From: Musa acuminata AAA Group
Taxonomy: Eukaryota; Streptophyta; Magnoliopsida; Zingiberales; Musaceae
DNA length: 64,000 nucleotides
Direction: 5' to 3'
Assembly (NCBI RefSeq): GCF_036884655.1
Contig: NC_088355.1
Span: 41,469,001 to 41,533,000 of the forward strand
Shown here: positions 11,670-23,276 of the stretch, in pieces
How positions within the stretch are numbered: position 1 is the stretch's first letter
Layout of the letters: every line of letters begins with the position of its first letter
Translations under genes and position numbers: made by a program
Notes under the pieces: generated by a model
The model's input: only the letters and a program-made list of their open reading frames with translations
Databases searched by the model: none
Told to the model about the DNA's origin: nothing

Positions 11670-14130
11670 GTTCTCAGACGAAGCATTTCTTCCCTATCTA
11701 ATCATGTTGTCGTAAGGGATGAAGAGTTTTAGGTCTAGGGTTTGTCCGTACTTGTCGTTATTATATGAGTATTTACGTGCTTAACTGTTTGCTGGTGTTT
11801 TTTGTTGGTCAGTCTATAGATTCCTGTGTGATAAAACTCAGCGTGGGAGTAAATATAGTTATACAAAAGATCCACTTCTGTTGCTTTCACTATGATATAT
11901 CCACAAAGATAAAGTACAAGTTCCACACCATTGCATCAGTCATAGAGTTCTTGGTACCACTGATGGTGTTACAATCTCGATTGTCAATGAAATGGACCAC
12001 ATTGTAACCTTGTTGCGGCATGATATTTTTATTTTGTGGTCCATGTATGCAATCATGCGTCGTGATATGGAAGGAAAGAATGAATGGTTGTCATGCAGAT
12101 TGCCATGTCAATTAAGACCTACCTTAATGGTACAAAAAAATATTATATTGAAGGGTGATTTACTAAGAAAATTCAAATTGATGAGTATTTGCCTCAGCTT
12201 AGCTGTTGGGGGGTCTGATAGTATTGCAGTCAACTACATGTTTGATGATGAGGCAGAACCTAATGATTGCCATGAATTTGAGATATGTGATAACGAAAGA
12301 AGGGTGAAGTGCAATTCCTTTGAATGTTTCACTAACTAATTCTTCTTTTCTGAGGGAGAAAAAACTTGATAGTGTTCCTAAAAGTCAAAGAAGCATTAAT
12401 ATGTTACTCCTCTATGTGACTCATGTAAATTTTTAGAAGGTATTAGCTAATATATATATATAACACACTCATAGACTTAAAAAAATAAGAAGAAAACAAA
12501 ATCTGAACTTAGATATATCACTTATGTAACATTCAACTAAATAATCAAATGCGGATTTCGGATGTGCTCACAAACTTTTTGAAGTGGGGTGGGTTCATTA
12601 CCTTTGAAAGTTTGGGTGTAGGCTCCACTCGTCAATCGTGTTATCAAACCCCATCTCAAGTGGCGATGTAATCCACCTCGAATGGCAGCACTCTGTTGAT
12701 ATTTATGTGCTTTGTTTCTTACTATTTTGTCAACATCCTCCCTCTCCTTTGTGCATCATCACAAAACTCCATATCACTGGTATCTTTAAGCGATGTTTGG
12801 TTATGCACAACACATCATGATAGTAGTACTCTCTTGGATGGTCTTCACATAGGGTCTTGATTGCTATGATGCAACCTCAGGACCATGGGAAGGCCAACCC
12901 ACAAGACAACAAAGTAAGGTGGGGATAAGGGAGGAGGAGGGGGAGGGGGAGGGGGAGCCTAAGAAGAAAAGCATGACAAAAAATACCACAGCAGCATCAA
13001 GTGTGTCATCAGTCACCAGCATAGCATGCAATCCCTTCCAAGCAACTCGAAGACAAAAGGGGAGTGGGAGATGTGAGAGACTGCACAAATAGTGAAGCAG
13101 CATGCCTCCTGCCTTGTACCCCACCAGAAGGAATTCATCAACCCCAATAATCATTCCCTTCCAACCTCTAATTTTGTCCCCATCAGCAATCAGACTCTGC
13201 TAAGTCTAGCAACTCAAATTCATTGAAAACAACAAACCAGAGTATTGCTTTGGTGATATACATTGAATGGATTAGCAGTCACGGAGATGCATGAAGAAAC
13301 CCTCCTGCGCTGCAGTGCAGTGCAGTGCAGTGCAGTGCAGAGCAGGCCTGGTGATGCTGATTGATTTCCATATCATTACCAAATTCAAACCACCCTCCTC
13401 CTGCAGCTGCAAGTTTGAGCTTGCAGCAAGTAGTGGCACCATCCGCATGAACCCTGGGATGAACTCGAAATGAAGGAATCGGGCAGAGGAGAACAACAAC
13501 CATATGTGTGCAGCCGATCGTGGCCCCGGTTCATCTGGCACTCATAAAATTACCTTTCATGGCATCAGTTGGAACTTTTCTTTTTCTCATTGGATCTGCT
13601 ATGGGTTCAGATTCCCAGGACTAAGCATGCACTACAAAGAACCTGATGCACAACAGCAACGTTGTGCTAGCTTTTCAACCAGGGTCCAGTCCTTTATTCA
13701 TGGCTTCGACTGACTTCAATTCTGGATCCTGGGTCCAGCAGCCACATTCATCTGCTGAGAGGAGGAGGAGGGCAAACCATACAAGAGTTGGAATCTCTCT
13801 TTCTTAGGCTCAAGAAAGAAGAAAAAAAAAGGTATGATAGGAGGACAATCCATCACGATAACCTTATATTCTCTGCAAGCTCGCATCCAAATGCTAACCT
13901 CCATGCATCCTTGGACTGCTCTCCCGCTTTTATGTGCCTTTGAAAAGTGGCTCTGGTCCTGCTCGCGTCCTCCACCATCCTAACTCCTTAGATAGCCCAC
14001 AAACCCTTTCCTTCTTGGACTTTGCATCCCCTCTCTGGATTCTCCTCTCCCCTGCACATCATGTAGGATCAATCTGAGGGCACAGCATCATCATATGGAA
14101 TAAATGCACAGGCACAGCATGCACCCGTCT
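11670..14130. other. intergenic, no convincing gene
   Basis: Open frames here (for example 11992-12339 on plus and 12864-13154 on minus) have no recognisable domain, no splice support and low-complexity composition. A short GCAGT repeat sits at 13312-13340. Confidence 0.5.
13312..13340. repeat. (GCAGT)n pentanucleotide repeat
   Basis: Five to six perfect GCAGT units occur in tandem. Confidence 0.9.
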
Positions 14131-14132
14131 GC

Positions 14133-14140
14133 TATAAATA
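14133..14140 (+). promoter_or_regulatory. TATA box
   Basis: TATAAATA lies 106 bp before the ATG at 14246. A start about 30 bp downstream gives a leader of about 80 nt. Confidence 0.65.
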
Positions 14141-14245
14141 ATACACATGGCCACACTCAAACCAGCAAGCAAAACTCACCTGTAGACCTCAGCCTCCCTC
14201 AGCTCCACCTGCTCCGAATTGGCATTCCGAGTCCACTACCGACTC

Positions 14246-14608
14246 ATGGGGAGGCAGAACAACAAGCCGACCTCCATTGCTCTGTTGCAGGAGAGATTCA
14301 GACAGCTGCAGAGACTCAAAGAAATGAGAGAAGAAAGGGAACAGCAGCGGGCATTCTCTCATGGGGAGAGGCCAAACTCGAATGCTCAGTGTGCCCAACC
14401 CGTGTGGTTCGTCCATCCCGATCTAGTTCGTCCATCCAGGCCAATCCGTGGTCCTCCACCATCGTGTTGGCTCGACGACCATGGTGATCACACAGACTTG
14501 CAGGCCCTCGAGATCTCACTGTCAATGGGCTTGTGGCCCAATCAGACGACTTCACACCGCCCGGTGTCTGGCAACGAACCAGATGTGGACACCACTCTTC
14601 ACCTGTAG
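14246..14608 (+). CDS. conserved-looking 120-aa plant protein, function unknown
   Basis: A single-exon frame starts MGRQNNKPTSIALLQERFRQ and continues with a charged helix (LQRLKEMREEREQQR). The middle is rich in Pro and His. The C-terminal third has ALEISLSMGLWP and the end is PDVDTTLHL. The N-terminal ALLQERFRQLQ helix and the acidic VDT-LHL end look to me like a plant-specific family, but I cannot name its function. ALEISL resembles an LxLxL repressor motif only loosely. A TATA box at a proper distance and a clean ATG support a real gene. An in-frame extension before the ATG lacks a start codon. Confidence 0.6.
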   Translation: MGRQNNKPTSIALLQERFRQLQRLKEMREEREQQRAFSHGERPNSNAQCAQPVWFVHPDLVRPSRPIRGPPPSCWLDDHGDHTDLQALEISLSMGLWPNQTTSHRPVSGNEPDVDTTLHL

Positions 14609-14892
14609 TCATTCAAACATCAGGTCCAACTTCCAGTTCTCCTCGTCTTAGCTTTTTTCTTTTGGGCGATGCTAGCTTTCTTCTCCTTTTCTCTTCCCTT
14701 CATTGTCGTCGCGTAAGAAGAGCAAAGAAAGATTTGAGTGCAATGTAAATACTAGTTATTATTTACTGCCGAGATCATCTGCTATGTCATGACTAAGATA
14801 GCAGTTTGAGTTTTCCAACCTCTTGTGAACTGTGTCTTGAAGAGGCTCGGCCAGTTTAATTCTTCCTCTTGACCACTGGTTTGAAAATAATT

Positions 14893-15480
14893 CCAGCCAA
14901 ATTTACACATTTAGTACTTGATGGTCTTAGGTGGAGTTCACCAAATTTCCTCGTGTTGCATCTGCATTTCCAAGAACCACAACACAAATAAGTAGCTAAA
15001 ACTAAGGATTCTGCAAATTATCTTATCAAGAGCAGGATAGCAGAAATATAAGCAGTGTCAGCCAATAGATACTATACCTTCAAAACAACGTTTGCTAACC
15101 TTCGTTTCAATTTAGAATGACAAAAACTTTAATCCGGTGACTTCATGTAATGAGTGAAATATACAAGGAAACAACTGGTCCTGTGTATGACCCAAATATA
15201 CACATTTATTACTCGTTGGTTTTATGTGTACTTCACCAACTTTCCTTATGCTGTATCTGCATATTCCGATAACTCAACAGAAACAAAAAGCTAAAACCAA
15301 GGATTCTGCAATTTCCTTATGAAAAGCAAGAAGGTGAAAATATAAGCAGTCACCCATAGATACAATACCTTCAAACCAACATTGTCGACCATCATTTCAG
15401 TTTAAAAGGGCAGAACCTTTACTCCGGTGAATTGATGTAGAGAAACCAGTAGAAAACACAAGGAAACAACTGCTACAGTC
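14893..15480. repeat. two tandem ~290-bp diverged copies
   Basis: Copy 1 spans about 14893-15185 and copy 2 about 15186-15480. Shared landmarks in the same order are ACACATTTA, TTCACCAA, TGTATCTGCAT or TTGCATCTGCAT, AAGGATTCTGCAA, ATATAAGCAGT, ATACCTTCAAA, TCCGGTGA and AAGGAAACAACTG. Divergence looks like 20-25 percent with small indels. Confidence 0.8.
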
Positions 15481-16458
15481 CCAAGTTAGTTTGCAAAAGT
15501 AAAAGACTTGAATGATTGGTATTTATGGAAGGGAAGCTTTATTTGCAGGAAAGTGATTTAATATAGTGGCTGCAAGATAGACATGAAATTTGGCCAAGAG
15601 ATTCTAAGTGACAGCTCAAGTGGCCATGACCTTTGTTTAGTTACAATAGCATATTGTTGATGTTTTAAGCACACAACACGGCAAAGCATACCTTGAAGCA
15701 TAGTTTAGAACCTTATTTTGCAAAATTAGCAAAGAGAAAAAAAGGCACTTGCTGCAGCAAATAAGATTCTAAAGTGTCATAATAGGCTAAAAGAAGTGAG
15801 CGACAGGTGTCCACTCTGAGTGGACACAAGGTAACCACGGGAATCCTTGTTGCCTAAACTTACAAAAGCATAGAAAAGTCTAGTCACCTTCAGTAATGCA
15901 AAATATCATTTGTAATTTCTAATTTGCCTGAACAATAGAGCTTATTACAAATAACAAGAAAATTATTAGTCTTCATTGACAAGTTTCCATAAGTGGCTTA
16001 AAAAACAATGGAGCTCCATGATTAACACATGAATTGCCATCATCCAGAAAAAGTTAAACTACAATAAAAGAGGATATGACTTGATTCCACTAGCAGCAGT
16101 TATATGAATTCACGGCATGTACTAGTGTAATACATTCTTATGTGAATTTATGATTGGAAATAATATATATAGCTACACACTCGTATGAATAAAAAGTTGA
16201 TATTGATGTAACAGTGTATAAATGTTGCACAAATTATGCATATGAAACAAAACACTTCAAAAGATGTTACAGCTCTCAAACCACCCAACCAAAATCAATT
16301 TTGTACTCTTAATGATATGAGTCTCATGCACCGAACTATCGTTTTTAGCAAATGCATAGAGTAAAAACCAAAGGAACAATAAACAAATCTAGTGCATAAA
16401 ATCATAGCAAATATAATTTCATGACAGAAAGCTACCAATAAAGAGCCTTCTAGCTCAA

Positions 16459-16466
16459 CACACACA

Positions 16467-16500
<34 letters not shown>
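16459..16500. repeat. (CA)n(CT)n microsatellite
   Basis: A CA run passes into a CT run of about 32 bp. Confidence 0.95.
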
Positions 16501-16505
<5 letters not shown>

Positions 16506-17279
16506 CCACACACACAACAGTTATACACCATATAAATTGATTTTATAACAATAAAAGCCTCACAGGTAGGAGTCACACTGAATGAGAAATATATTATCTT
16601 AATTTCATGTACATCTAACTAAAAAATATAACACTGAGTGCATTTGAGAAGTATGTAATGTTTTAGAACCAAATTCATTTTTAGAAAAATGCTTTCTGGA
16701 ACTATCTTGTAACATGACGGTTCACCTTTCTCAAGAAAAGATAGCTGACTTAATGGCATGCCTTGTTCATATATTTGTCTTCGGAGAACATAACACCATA
16801 TTGGAGGATTGAAATCAAGCCAATATTCTCTAGAAAACATGGCATGATCTGAATAAAACAACAACAATAGCACGAACATCAAGTTTAGTGCTTTACTAAG
16901 GTTTGCATTTTCAAGGAAACGGCTCCTCTATGCAGTAGAGAGAGATTATCATGATATAAAGACAAATTGCTGACAAATAGGAAGATCAACAATGTTGAAT
17001 ATTTACGCAAGTTAAATGTGAAGTAGGTTAACCGAATATCCAGAAGGCTGAGTAATTCAAGGGAAAAAGATGTAATAGAATCTCAGGAATCAAATCTAAC
17101 AAATCAGGTTTCAATATGTCAATTGGGAATCAGATATTAAAGAGAAGAGGATCTGAGCAACAAGAGAAATCATCAAAAGAGAAGGGGGAAGCAGAGGAGG
17201 CACAACACTAGAGAGAAAATTACTCAGCCAGACAAAATCTTCCTTTAACAAAAATTCACAGAATTCACTATATGGTACA

Positions 17280-17612
17280 CCGATTACTATTCACTTGGAG
17301 TAGCAGTACTGTCGTGTGAATGGTGCCAGAGAATGGCTAAAACAAACCTGCTATAATACCTAAGAACAACTTTAAGACCACAATCGGTTAAATTTATGAC
17401 AAGCATATTCTCAGCCTATGAATAAAAGTAGAAGATAAGCAAATTTGCTATCAACTGATTTCCAAATCATGACAAAGTACAAAAACATATTTACTATTCA
17501 CTTGCTGTAGCAGTACCATAGTGTGAATGGTACCAGTGAATGGCAAAAACAAACCAGACCCATAATAGGCCGAAGAACAACTTTAAGACCAAAATTGATT
17601 CAATTATGACTC
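17280..17612. repeat. partial direct duplication, ~207-bp spacing
   Basis: The stretch beginning TTACTATTCACTTG at 17284 recurs at about 17491. After it both copies carry GTAGCAGTAC, GTGTGAATGG and GAACAACTTTAAGACC. About 120 bp is shared. Confidence 0.7.
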
Positions 17613-18239
17613 AACAAAGACTCAGAGAAACTAGTCAACTCTGAACTCAAGCTGGTCCTAATTTGATTGTATTTTGTATTAAAACAGTCCTCCGATATTG
17701 ATGTATTTTCCTACTAACTTCACACGTAACGTAAACATATCAGAGGCTGACAAGGATTGGATTCACATACAAGTCAGGATTATATTTTGTACTAAAATCA
17801 GGGAATAAGCAGGATAAACATCCACCAAAGTACTATGAAATAGATCAAGTAAGGTCGAAGCATGAATCGAAAAATGCAGGTCTCACTAGTAGCTAGCCAG
17901 CCTCCTATGCATATGGTTATGCATGAAAACAGAAAAAAAAAAAAAACAGAAAAATAGGTTAGTCCTGCCAGATCTTTACGTCTTGAAAATTATTTGGAGA
18001 AAAGGAAGAGTATAAAAACAAACAGCAGAAAGCTCAACCCTTTGAAGATTGTCACCAGAAACACATTACTCAAAGCTAACGACAACACAATGGAGTAAAA
18101 TTTTAAGAACAGATAAAATCAAATTATATAAATATCACCAACTTAAACCATGTTGCAATATCATAAATGTCACATGGGCATTTAGTTCAAGGCATTCATT
18201 ATGGACTATGTTACCCAGGTTCTTGCTTTGTTGATTGTA

Positions 18240-19282
18240 CTAGATCCAACAGTTCAGGAAGCAAAAGGTCAAACTCAGTTCAGGTAGCCTATTAGTTTTC
18301 AGTTGAAAAACAAACGTGGAGTAATTAGGCTGAGAAGATTCATGAACACCAGGATCAAAAGTATGATATTCAATAACTTCATCCAAGGCTGGAAGACTAG
18401 GATCAGACAATCTAGAATCTATTTTCCGGCACCAAGTGCCATCATTTCCAACTAGCTTGCTCATTAACTCTGTAGAAGCAATCCTACCATTCACAGTAAC
18501 AGTCACAGAAGATTTTTGTTCTGCATGCCTTTGCCAATTGCCTTATTCATCAGATCCTCAGCAACGGCACCATCATTTCCAATGACAGCCTCAGAACATG
18601 TCCAATTATGTGTGCCTTTGATCTTTCATTCCGTCCTGAATCTGTGCCTTCTCCCACAATATTTTTATCTTGATGCCCAAAACAGTTACAGAAATAGCAT
18701 CCACAAGTCAACCATTCACATATGATCTGTTAATAAACAGTGTCCTTGTTGAATCTTAAATCTGAACTGATTTAAGACATGCTGACTTCAAGGTACTTTA
18801 ACAAATACTGTAAAAGAAAACCTAATTTTAGCTGCTGTACATGCTTCAGTAAAAAAGTGTTTGGCCGTTTTCAGTAAAGTACTTTAACAAGTACTTGTTA
18901 AATTAAAACAAATATGAGCCCCATACTATGACTCCTGAATCCGGTTTCTGAATTAAGCTTTACCAAATCACCAAAGAAGACCCCTAAATTTAGGATCTTA
19001 CTTTTGTCCAAGAACACCAATCTGCGAAGGAACAATATTGCAGAAAATAGGATTCTTAGAAGAGCAATTAGCATCAAAACTACTCGGATCAGAAGGAATC
19101 AAACCCGGCCTTTCATGAACAGCGAAACCTTGAACTAAGGAAGCACCCGCCATAAAACCCTCAATTGTCGAAGCACTCGGAGGAGCAGAATTAGAGGCCA
19201 AAACTGGATCAGATTTCTGCAAAAAGGCATAAAGCAATCGTCCATCATCAGATTCCCTTCCCCGAAGAGCAAGATCAATCAA
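18240..19282 (-). pseudogene. frame-disrupted coding-like fragment, unknown family
   Basis: Two minus-strand blocks read like protein. Block 1 (19282 down to about 19000) includes DDGRLLYAFLQKSDPVLA and ends GVLGQ before a GTAAG. Block 2 (18725 down to 18240) contains EAVIGNDGAVAEDLMNKAIG in one frame and, after a one-base shift, VNGRIASTELMSKLVGNDG in another. No start codon fits block 1, whose frame opens at a TTG. The two NDG segments resemble each other, so an internal repeat is possible. I do not recognise the parent gene. It may be a decayed gene copy or a real gene whose introns I misread. Confidence 0.3.
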
Positions 19283-19754
19283 GAGTCAAATCATAAATAT
19301 TTCCCGCCTTCCGTCCAGCCCTCCACCCGGGAATTCCTCGGAGACTACGCCCCGACGAAGACCCACCTCGTCGACACGGAGCGATCGATCCTCTAACCGT
19401 AAGGGTCCTCTCCAAAAAAGATCCAAGCCGTTCAAACTAATTCTTTAAGATGCGAGATCTGAATGATGAAGATACTCGCGTCGGTGATTTAAATTTAATT
19501 CATATAATCAGTATTTTGCTGACTTGGTTGCGCAGTAAGTCTTTGAATTGTCAATTTGGTATAAATTAACGAGAAAATTATATTTATAATGCGCATATTG
19601 TTTTGATTTCTTAGTTATAGTAGGCATGTTAGATAATTTTTTTAATATTCGGCGAGTAAATTACTACAATTATATTAAAATCTCACCTAATTTGATAAAA
19701 AAAATTTGAATCTCAAAAATTCAATTGAAAATTATGACGGAGCCACACAGAGGC
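19283..19754. other. intergenic spacer
   Basis: A GC-rich patch at 19290-19440 is followed by AT-rich DNA. No gene is seen. Confidence 0.5.
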
Positions 19755-19965
19755 ATGGATCACAACATCAAACTGAAGCTAGGAGTGAAGTATCCAACGA
19801 AATTATCCTACCGCATGCTTCCGTCAAAGTTGGTATAACTCATAAAACAATCAGATGAAGTACTAAGCGGTGGTCTCATCCGCAGTTCTAAAGTACCAAT
19901 CGGAACTCCAATTGTTTTCCAGAAGAAAACAAGATAGGAGCCTTCGACTATGTATCGATTACCGT
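19755..19965 (+). mobile_element. Ty3/gypsy reverse-transcriptase remnant
   Basis: From 19755 the plus strand reads MDHNIKLKLGVKYPTKLSYR, then after an in-frame stop SGGLIRSSKVPIGTPIVFQK, and after a second stop and a frame change DRSLRLCIDYR. This order (LKPG..P....YR, then GLI.PS..P...PV.F..KKDGS.R.CIDYR) is the N-terminal part of Ty3/gypsy reverse transcriptase. Two stops and a shift show it is dead. No LTR or other pol part is visible beside it. Confidence 0.7.
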
Positions 19966-20284
19966 ATATTTATTTACCTTATGTCTTAGAGGTGTCTGAT
20001 ATAAATGGTAAAATAATATATACGTCTCTTTAAAATTAATTATGATTATATTTATATTTATAAATTTTAGTTTAATATACATATTTCTATAAAATTTAAA
20101 TTTTTTACATACGTATATATGTATGTATGTATCATTTGGTCCTTTAAAATATTTGTAAACATTATATATTAGTTTCGTATTTCTCTTTCTAAATTTAATT
20201 TTAGGAATATGGCGATAGAAAATAATTTCTTGCCCACTAGTCATTTGTTATAACTGATCTGTAGATGCTTCTAGAATCAGCCTT

Positions 20285-20297
20285 TATATATATATAT
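20285..20297 (+). promoter_or_regulatory. TATA box of the RAMP4-like gene
   Basis: A TATATATATATA run lies 150-160 bp before the ATG at 20447 and just before a GC-rich leader. That implies a leader of roughly 130 nt. Confidence 0.5.
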
Positions 20298-20446
20298 GAC
20301 CCGGACGGAAGGAGCGCCGCGTCTCTACGGTTCAACCATCCCGGTGTGGAGACAAAAGACGACTAGGCGTAGCCGTCTCCGTCTCCCGCTGCAAATTTTC
20401 CCCCATCCAGCGTCACGTTTCGGATCGCCCTCCCCGACTTGTGAAG

Positions 20447-21354
20447 ATGGTATGCTCTCGGTCTTCTCCAAATCTTAGTTTTATTTTCAGTGTTTCGTGA
20501 TCTGTGTAGATCTGTAAATGTCTCGATCGTGTATGTGTTAATTAGAACCTTGATTCCGCCTCCTCTTTCGTTTTGATGAATGATCTTTCAGCATCCTTCC
20601 CGTGGGTATCTGCATGGTTCCATGAGGGACGCGATGTTTTCTATTTTGAAATCGTAGATCTGTTCCTTGTTGTAAACAAATTGGTCTCTGGAACTCCGGT
20701 GGCGATGGTATTTACTCTAGTGATAGATTGATGGGGATTTTCGTGTATGTCAAGCTTGATTGACGGTGAGATCTAACGAGGCAATCGGGGTGATTGTAAT
20801 TGTATGCAATGGATAACATCATGTGTCAAGGATGATGGGTGTATTCAATTAGGTGATTATGTTGAAGCTGTTTATAATGTTTTGTTTTTTATACGTATTT
20901 CGAAAATAATGAACAAATATAATAATAATTTAGTCGTCCGAATTTACATAGGCTTGTCACGGCACATGTTCAATAATATACGTGCCTGGAAAGGGGAAAA
21001 GGTTATAGAGGGGTAATATGTGTATATCTTTTTATTGAAGAATTACAAATCTTGGAGATCAAAGTTTACTTCTGTAACTTAGATCTAGGTGACAAGGTTT
21101 CTTGATGGGTCAATTTAGGTAGTCTTTGCTGCCTTTTTGCTCTTGTACAATTTGCATTTAGTTACCATGATGAATGTTCTCACATTTATTTAGTCACCAA
21201 TGTGTGAACAAATTGATCTGAGCATCAACAGTAATCAGTTTAGTAGATTCTTCAATTGAGATGAGAGAAGCAATTTGTAAATAAAATTGTCTTGTAATGG
21301 GATATCTTACTTCAAAATTAGTTATATACCTCATACTGTACCGCAGGGGTGGTG

Positions 21355-21391
<37 letters not shown>

Positions 21392-23276
21392 CATCATTTA
21401 ACTGTTGTGTTCATGTCCTAATTTCTCATCATTTACCATACTATTTTGTTGTAATGTGCTGTATACGTGTTTTGTTTTCTTGTCCAAGCTTTATAAATGC
21501 AAAATCTTGGTCACGTTAAATACTCATTTGTGCCATGTTCACATATTTCAATCTGCTTTCCTCACTATACGGTTTTATTCTTTGTTGTTTCTTTTTTTAG
21601 AATGGTGTTTGTAATTTTATTGTTGCTCATTATAGTGTTTGCACTGGTCTCACATGCATAGAGGATACCCCCCAATAAGTTAACAAATTATTCTAGGAAA
21701 TCCTTTTTAAGTTTCTACTCTTTGACAAGTGATTTTTTTTCTCCTTTGCAAAATAATTCTGAAGGAATGCAACAAAATGAGTTATTAGTTTAGACAGAAG
21801 ACAATTAAGGCACTTTTTGGCAGTTAAATGAAACTCAGTTAGTTCATCTGTTTTAGTGTGTGGTTACTCCCTAGACTTCATGAAACTACTTATGTTGAAA
21901 AGCAAAACTGTATATCTACCATTTGTTGGTTTCCAATGGAGACTGTCTGTAGATCAACTAAATTATATTTTGTAGTCCAAAATCCTCGGCAGATCCTCTT
22001 CTTATGATGGGTATAAATAGGTTGTAAGGTTAAGCTAGGAAGATTCAAACCATGAATTGTTTCTTGTAATTGGTCGGTTGACATTTTTCCAACTGAGTGA
22101 AAAGTAAAATGTTATAGAATCTAATATGCAGTAAACCCTAATATTGAGTTAATGTTTCAAGGATGAAACCTTGTGTGCTCAAAGTTTATACTCTTCCATG
22201 TAAGCATATAATGTTCACAGGATGAATTTGAAACATGCAACAATAAACACAAGCTACCTGGCAGTCAGCTTTCTAAGTTGTATTTTCTCAACAATTTCAA
22301 CTGTACAGAGGCTAAATTTAGCTTCAGATTAGGGTTTTAATTTTTCTTTTTCCTCGTATTCTCAGATCAGAACTTGTTTTTCTAGGTTGCCATTATTTAA
22401 AAAGAGATGTATTGGTCGTGTGGGTCTTTTTTGTACTGGAATATGTAAAGGGCTGTTTAATGTATAATGATCATAGAATGATTAATGGATTATAGGTAGA
22501 AAAGACTACAAGCTCCTGCGTTCATAAATATTTCATGTTTTTTTCCCCATGTAATAGTATTTCGATTTCTAATGGCGATCATTATTTGACTCATTTGTGT
22601 ACGTAATGGATTTTTTCAGACTACTTCAAGGCGCCTTGCTGACAGAAAAACTGAAAAATTCCAGAAGAATATAACAAAGAGGGGCTCAGTACCTGAGACA
22701 ACAGTGAAGAAGGGAAATGGCTATCCAGTTGGCCCTGTAGTGCTTGGGTTCTTTATCTTTGTGGTCATTGGATCATGTAAGTTATCCTAATCTCATATAA
22801 TTGATGCTTTGACTTTTGACCTTTTGCCTATAGCCGCTAGTGAGACTTTTTCTTTTCTTACAGTTGTAGTTTATGCTGTCTTCCCTCGCTTGTTTATTCT
22901 TCTATTTGATGTTAATGAAGACTGATTTGCATGAGACGAAATTGGATACAGAATAAATGTGGTCAACCTGTGTATTCTTGTATTAATAATATTCATGATA
23001 AATCGTCAAATTCCTAAATCTAGCTGATCTGGGATCTAGATAATATTCATGACATCGAATTAGAAAACATCAACATGTGACTACAATCTTTATCCTTTCC
23101 TCTTTTTTTCCCACTCTAGATTTGCCATATGACAACTTTGCGAGTTGTGCATTCTGAAACTAACTGCTACATGTGTTTTCAGACTGCTGATATGTTTTTT
23201 TTTTTTTTTGTTCTTTACTGGTTTGGCAGCTTTGTTTCAGATAATTAGGACAGCCACAAGTGGTGGGATGGCGTGA
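20447..23276 (+). CDS. RAMP4: RAMP4/SERP1-like stress-associated ER membrane protein
   Basis: Coding exons are 20447-20449 (the ATG alone), 22620-22776 and 23230-23276, with canonical GT-AG introns and exact phases. The 68-aa product reads TTSRRLADRKTEKFQKNI after the Met, has the TKRGSVPET segment and a single C-terminal membrane span (about residues 38-60, PVGPVVLGFFIFVVIGS), and ends ATSGGMA. This is the full length and order of the RAMP4/SERP1 family. Those proteins are tail-anchored in the ER, sit at the Sec61 translocon and protect membrane proteins under stress. The gene has a TATA box and a 2.2-kb first intron that begins directly after the start codon. Identification is firm; the role in this plant is inferred. 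Confidence 0.93.
21357..21390. repeat. (TA)n microsatellite in RAMP4 intron 1
   Basis: A TA run of about 34 bp. Confidence 0.95.

Larger units (their letters stand above)
14609..18239. other. repeat-rich intergenic region
   Basis: No gene is supported. The region holds the ~290-bp tandem duplication at 14893-15480, a CA/CT microsatellite at 16459-16500 and a partial duplication at 17280-17612. Confidence 0.5.

Noticed and set aside
11992..12339. 115-aa plus-strand frame
   Set aside because: No recognisable motif and no splice or promoter evidence.
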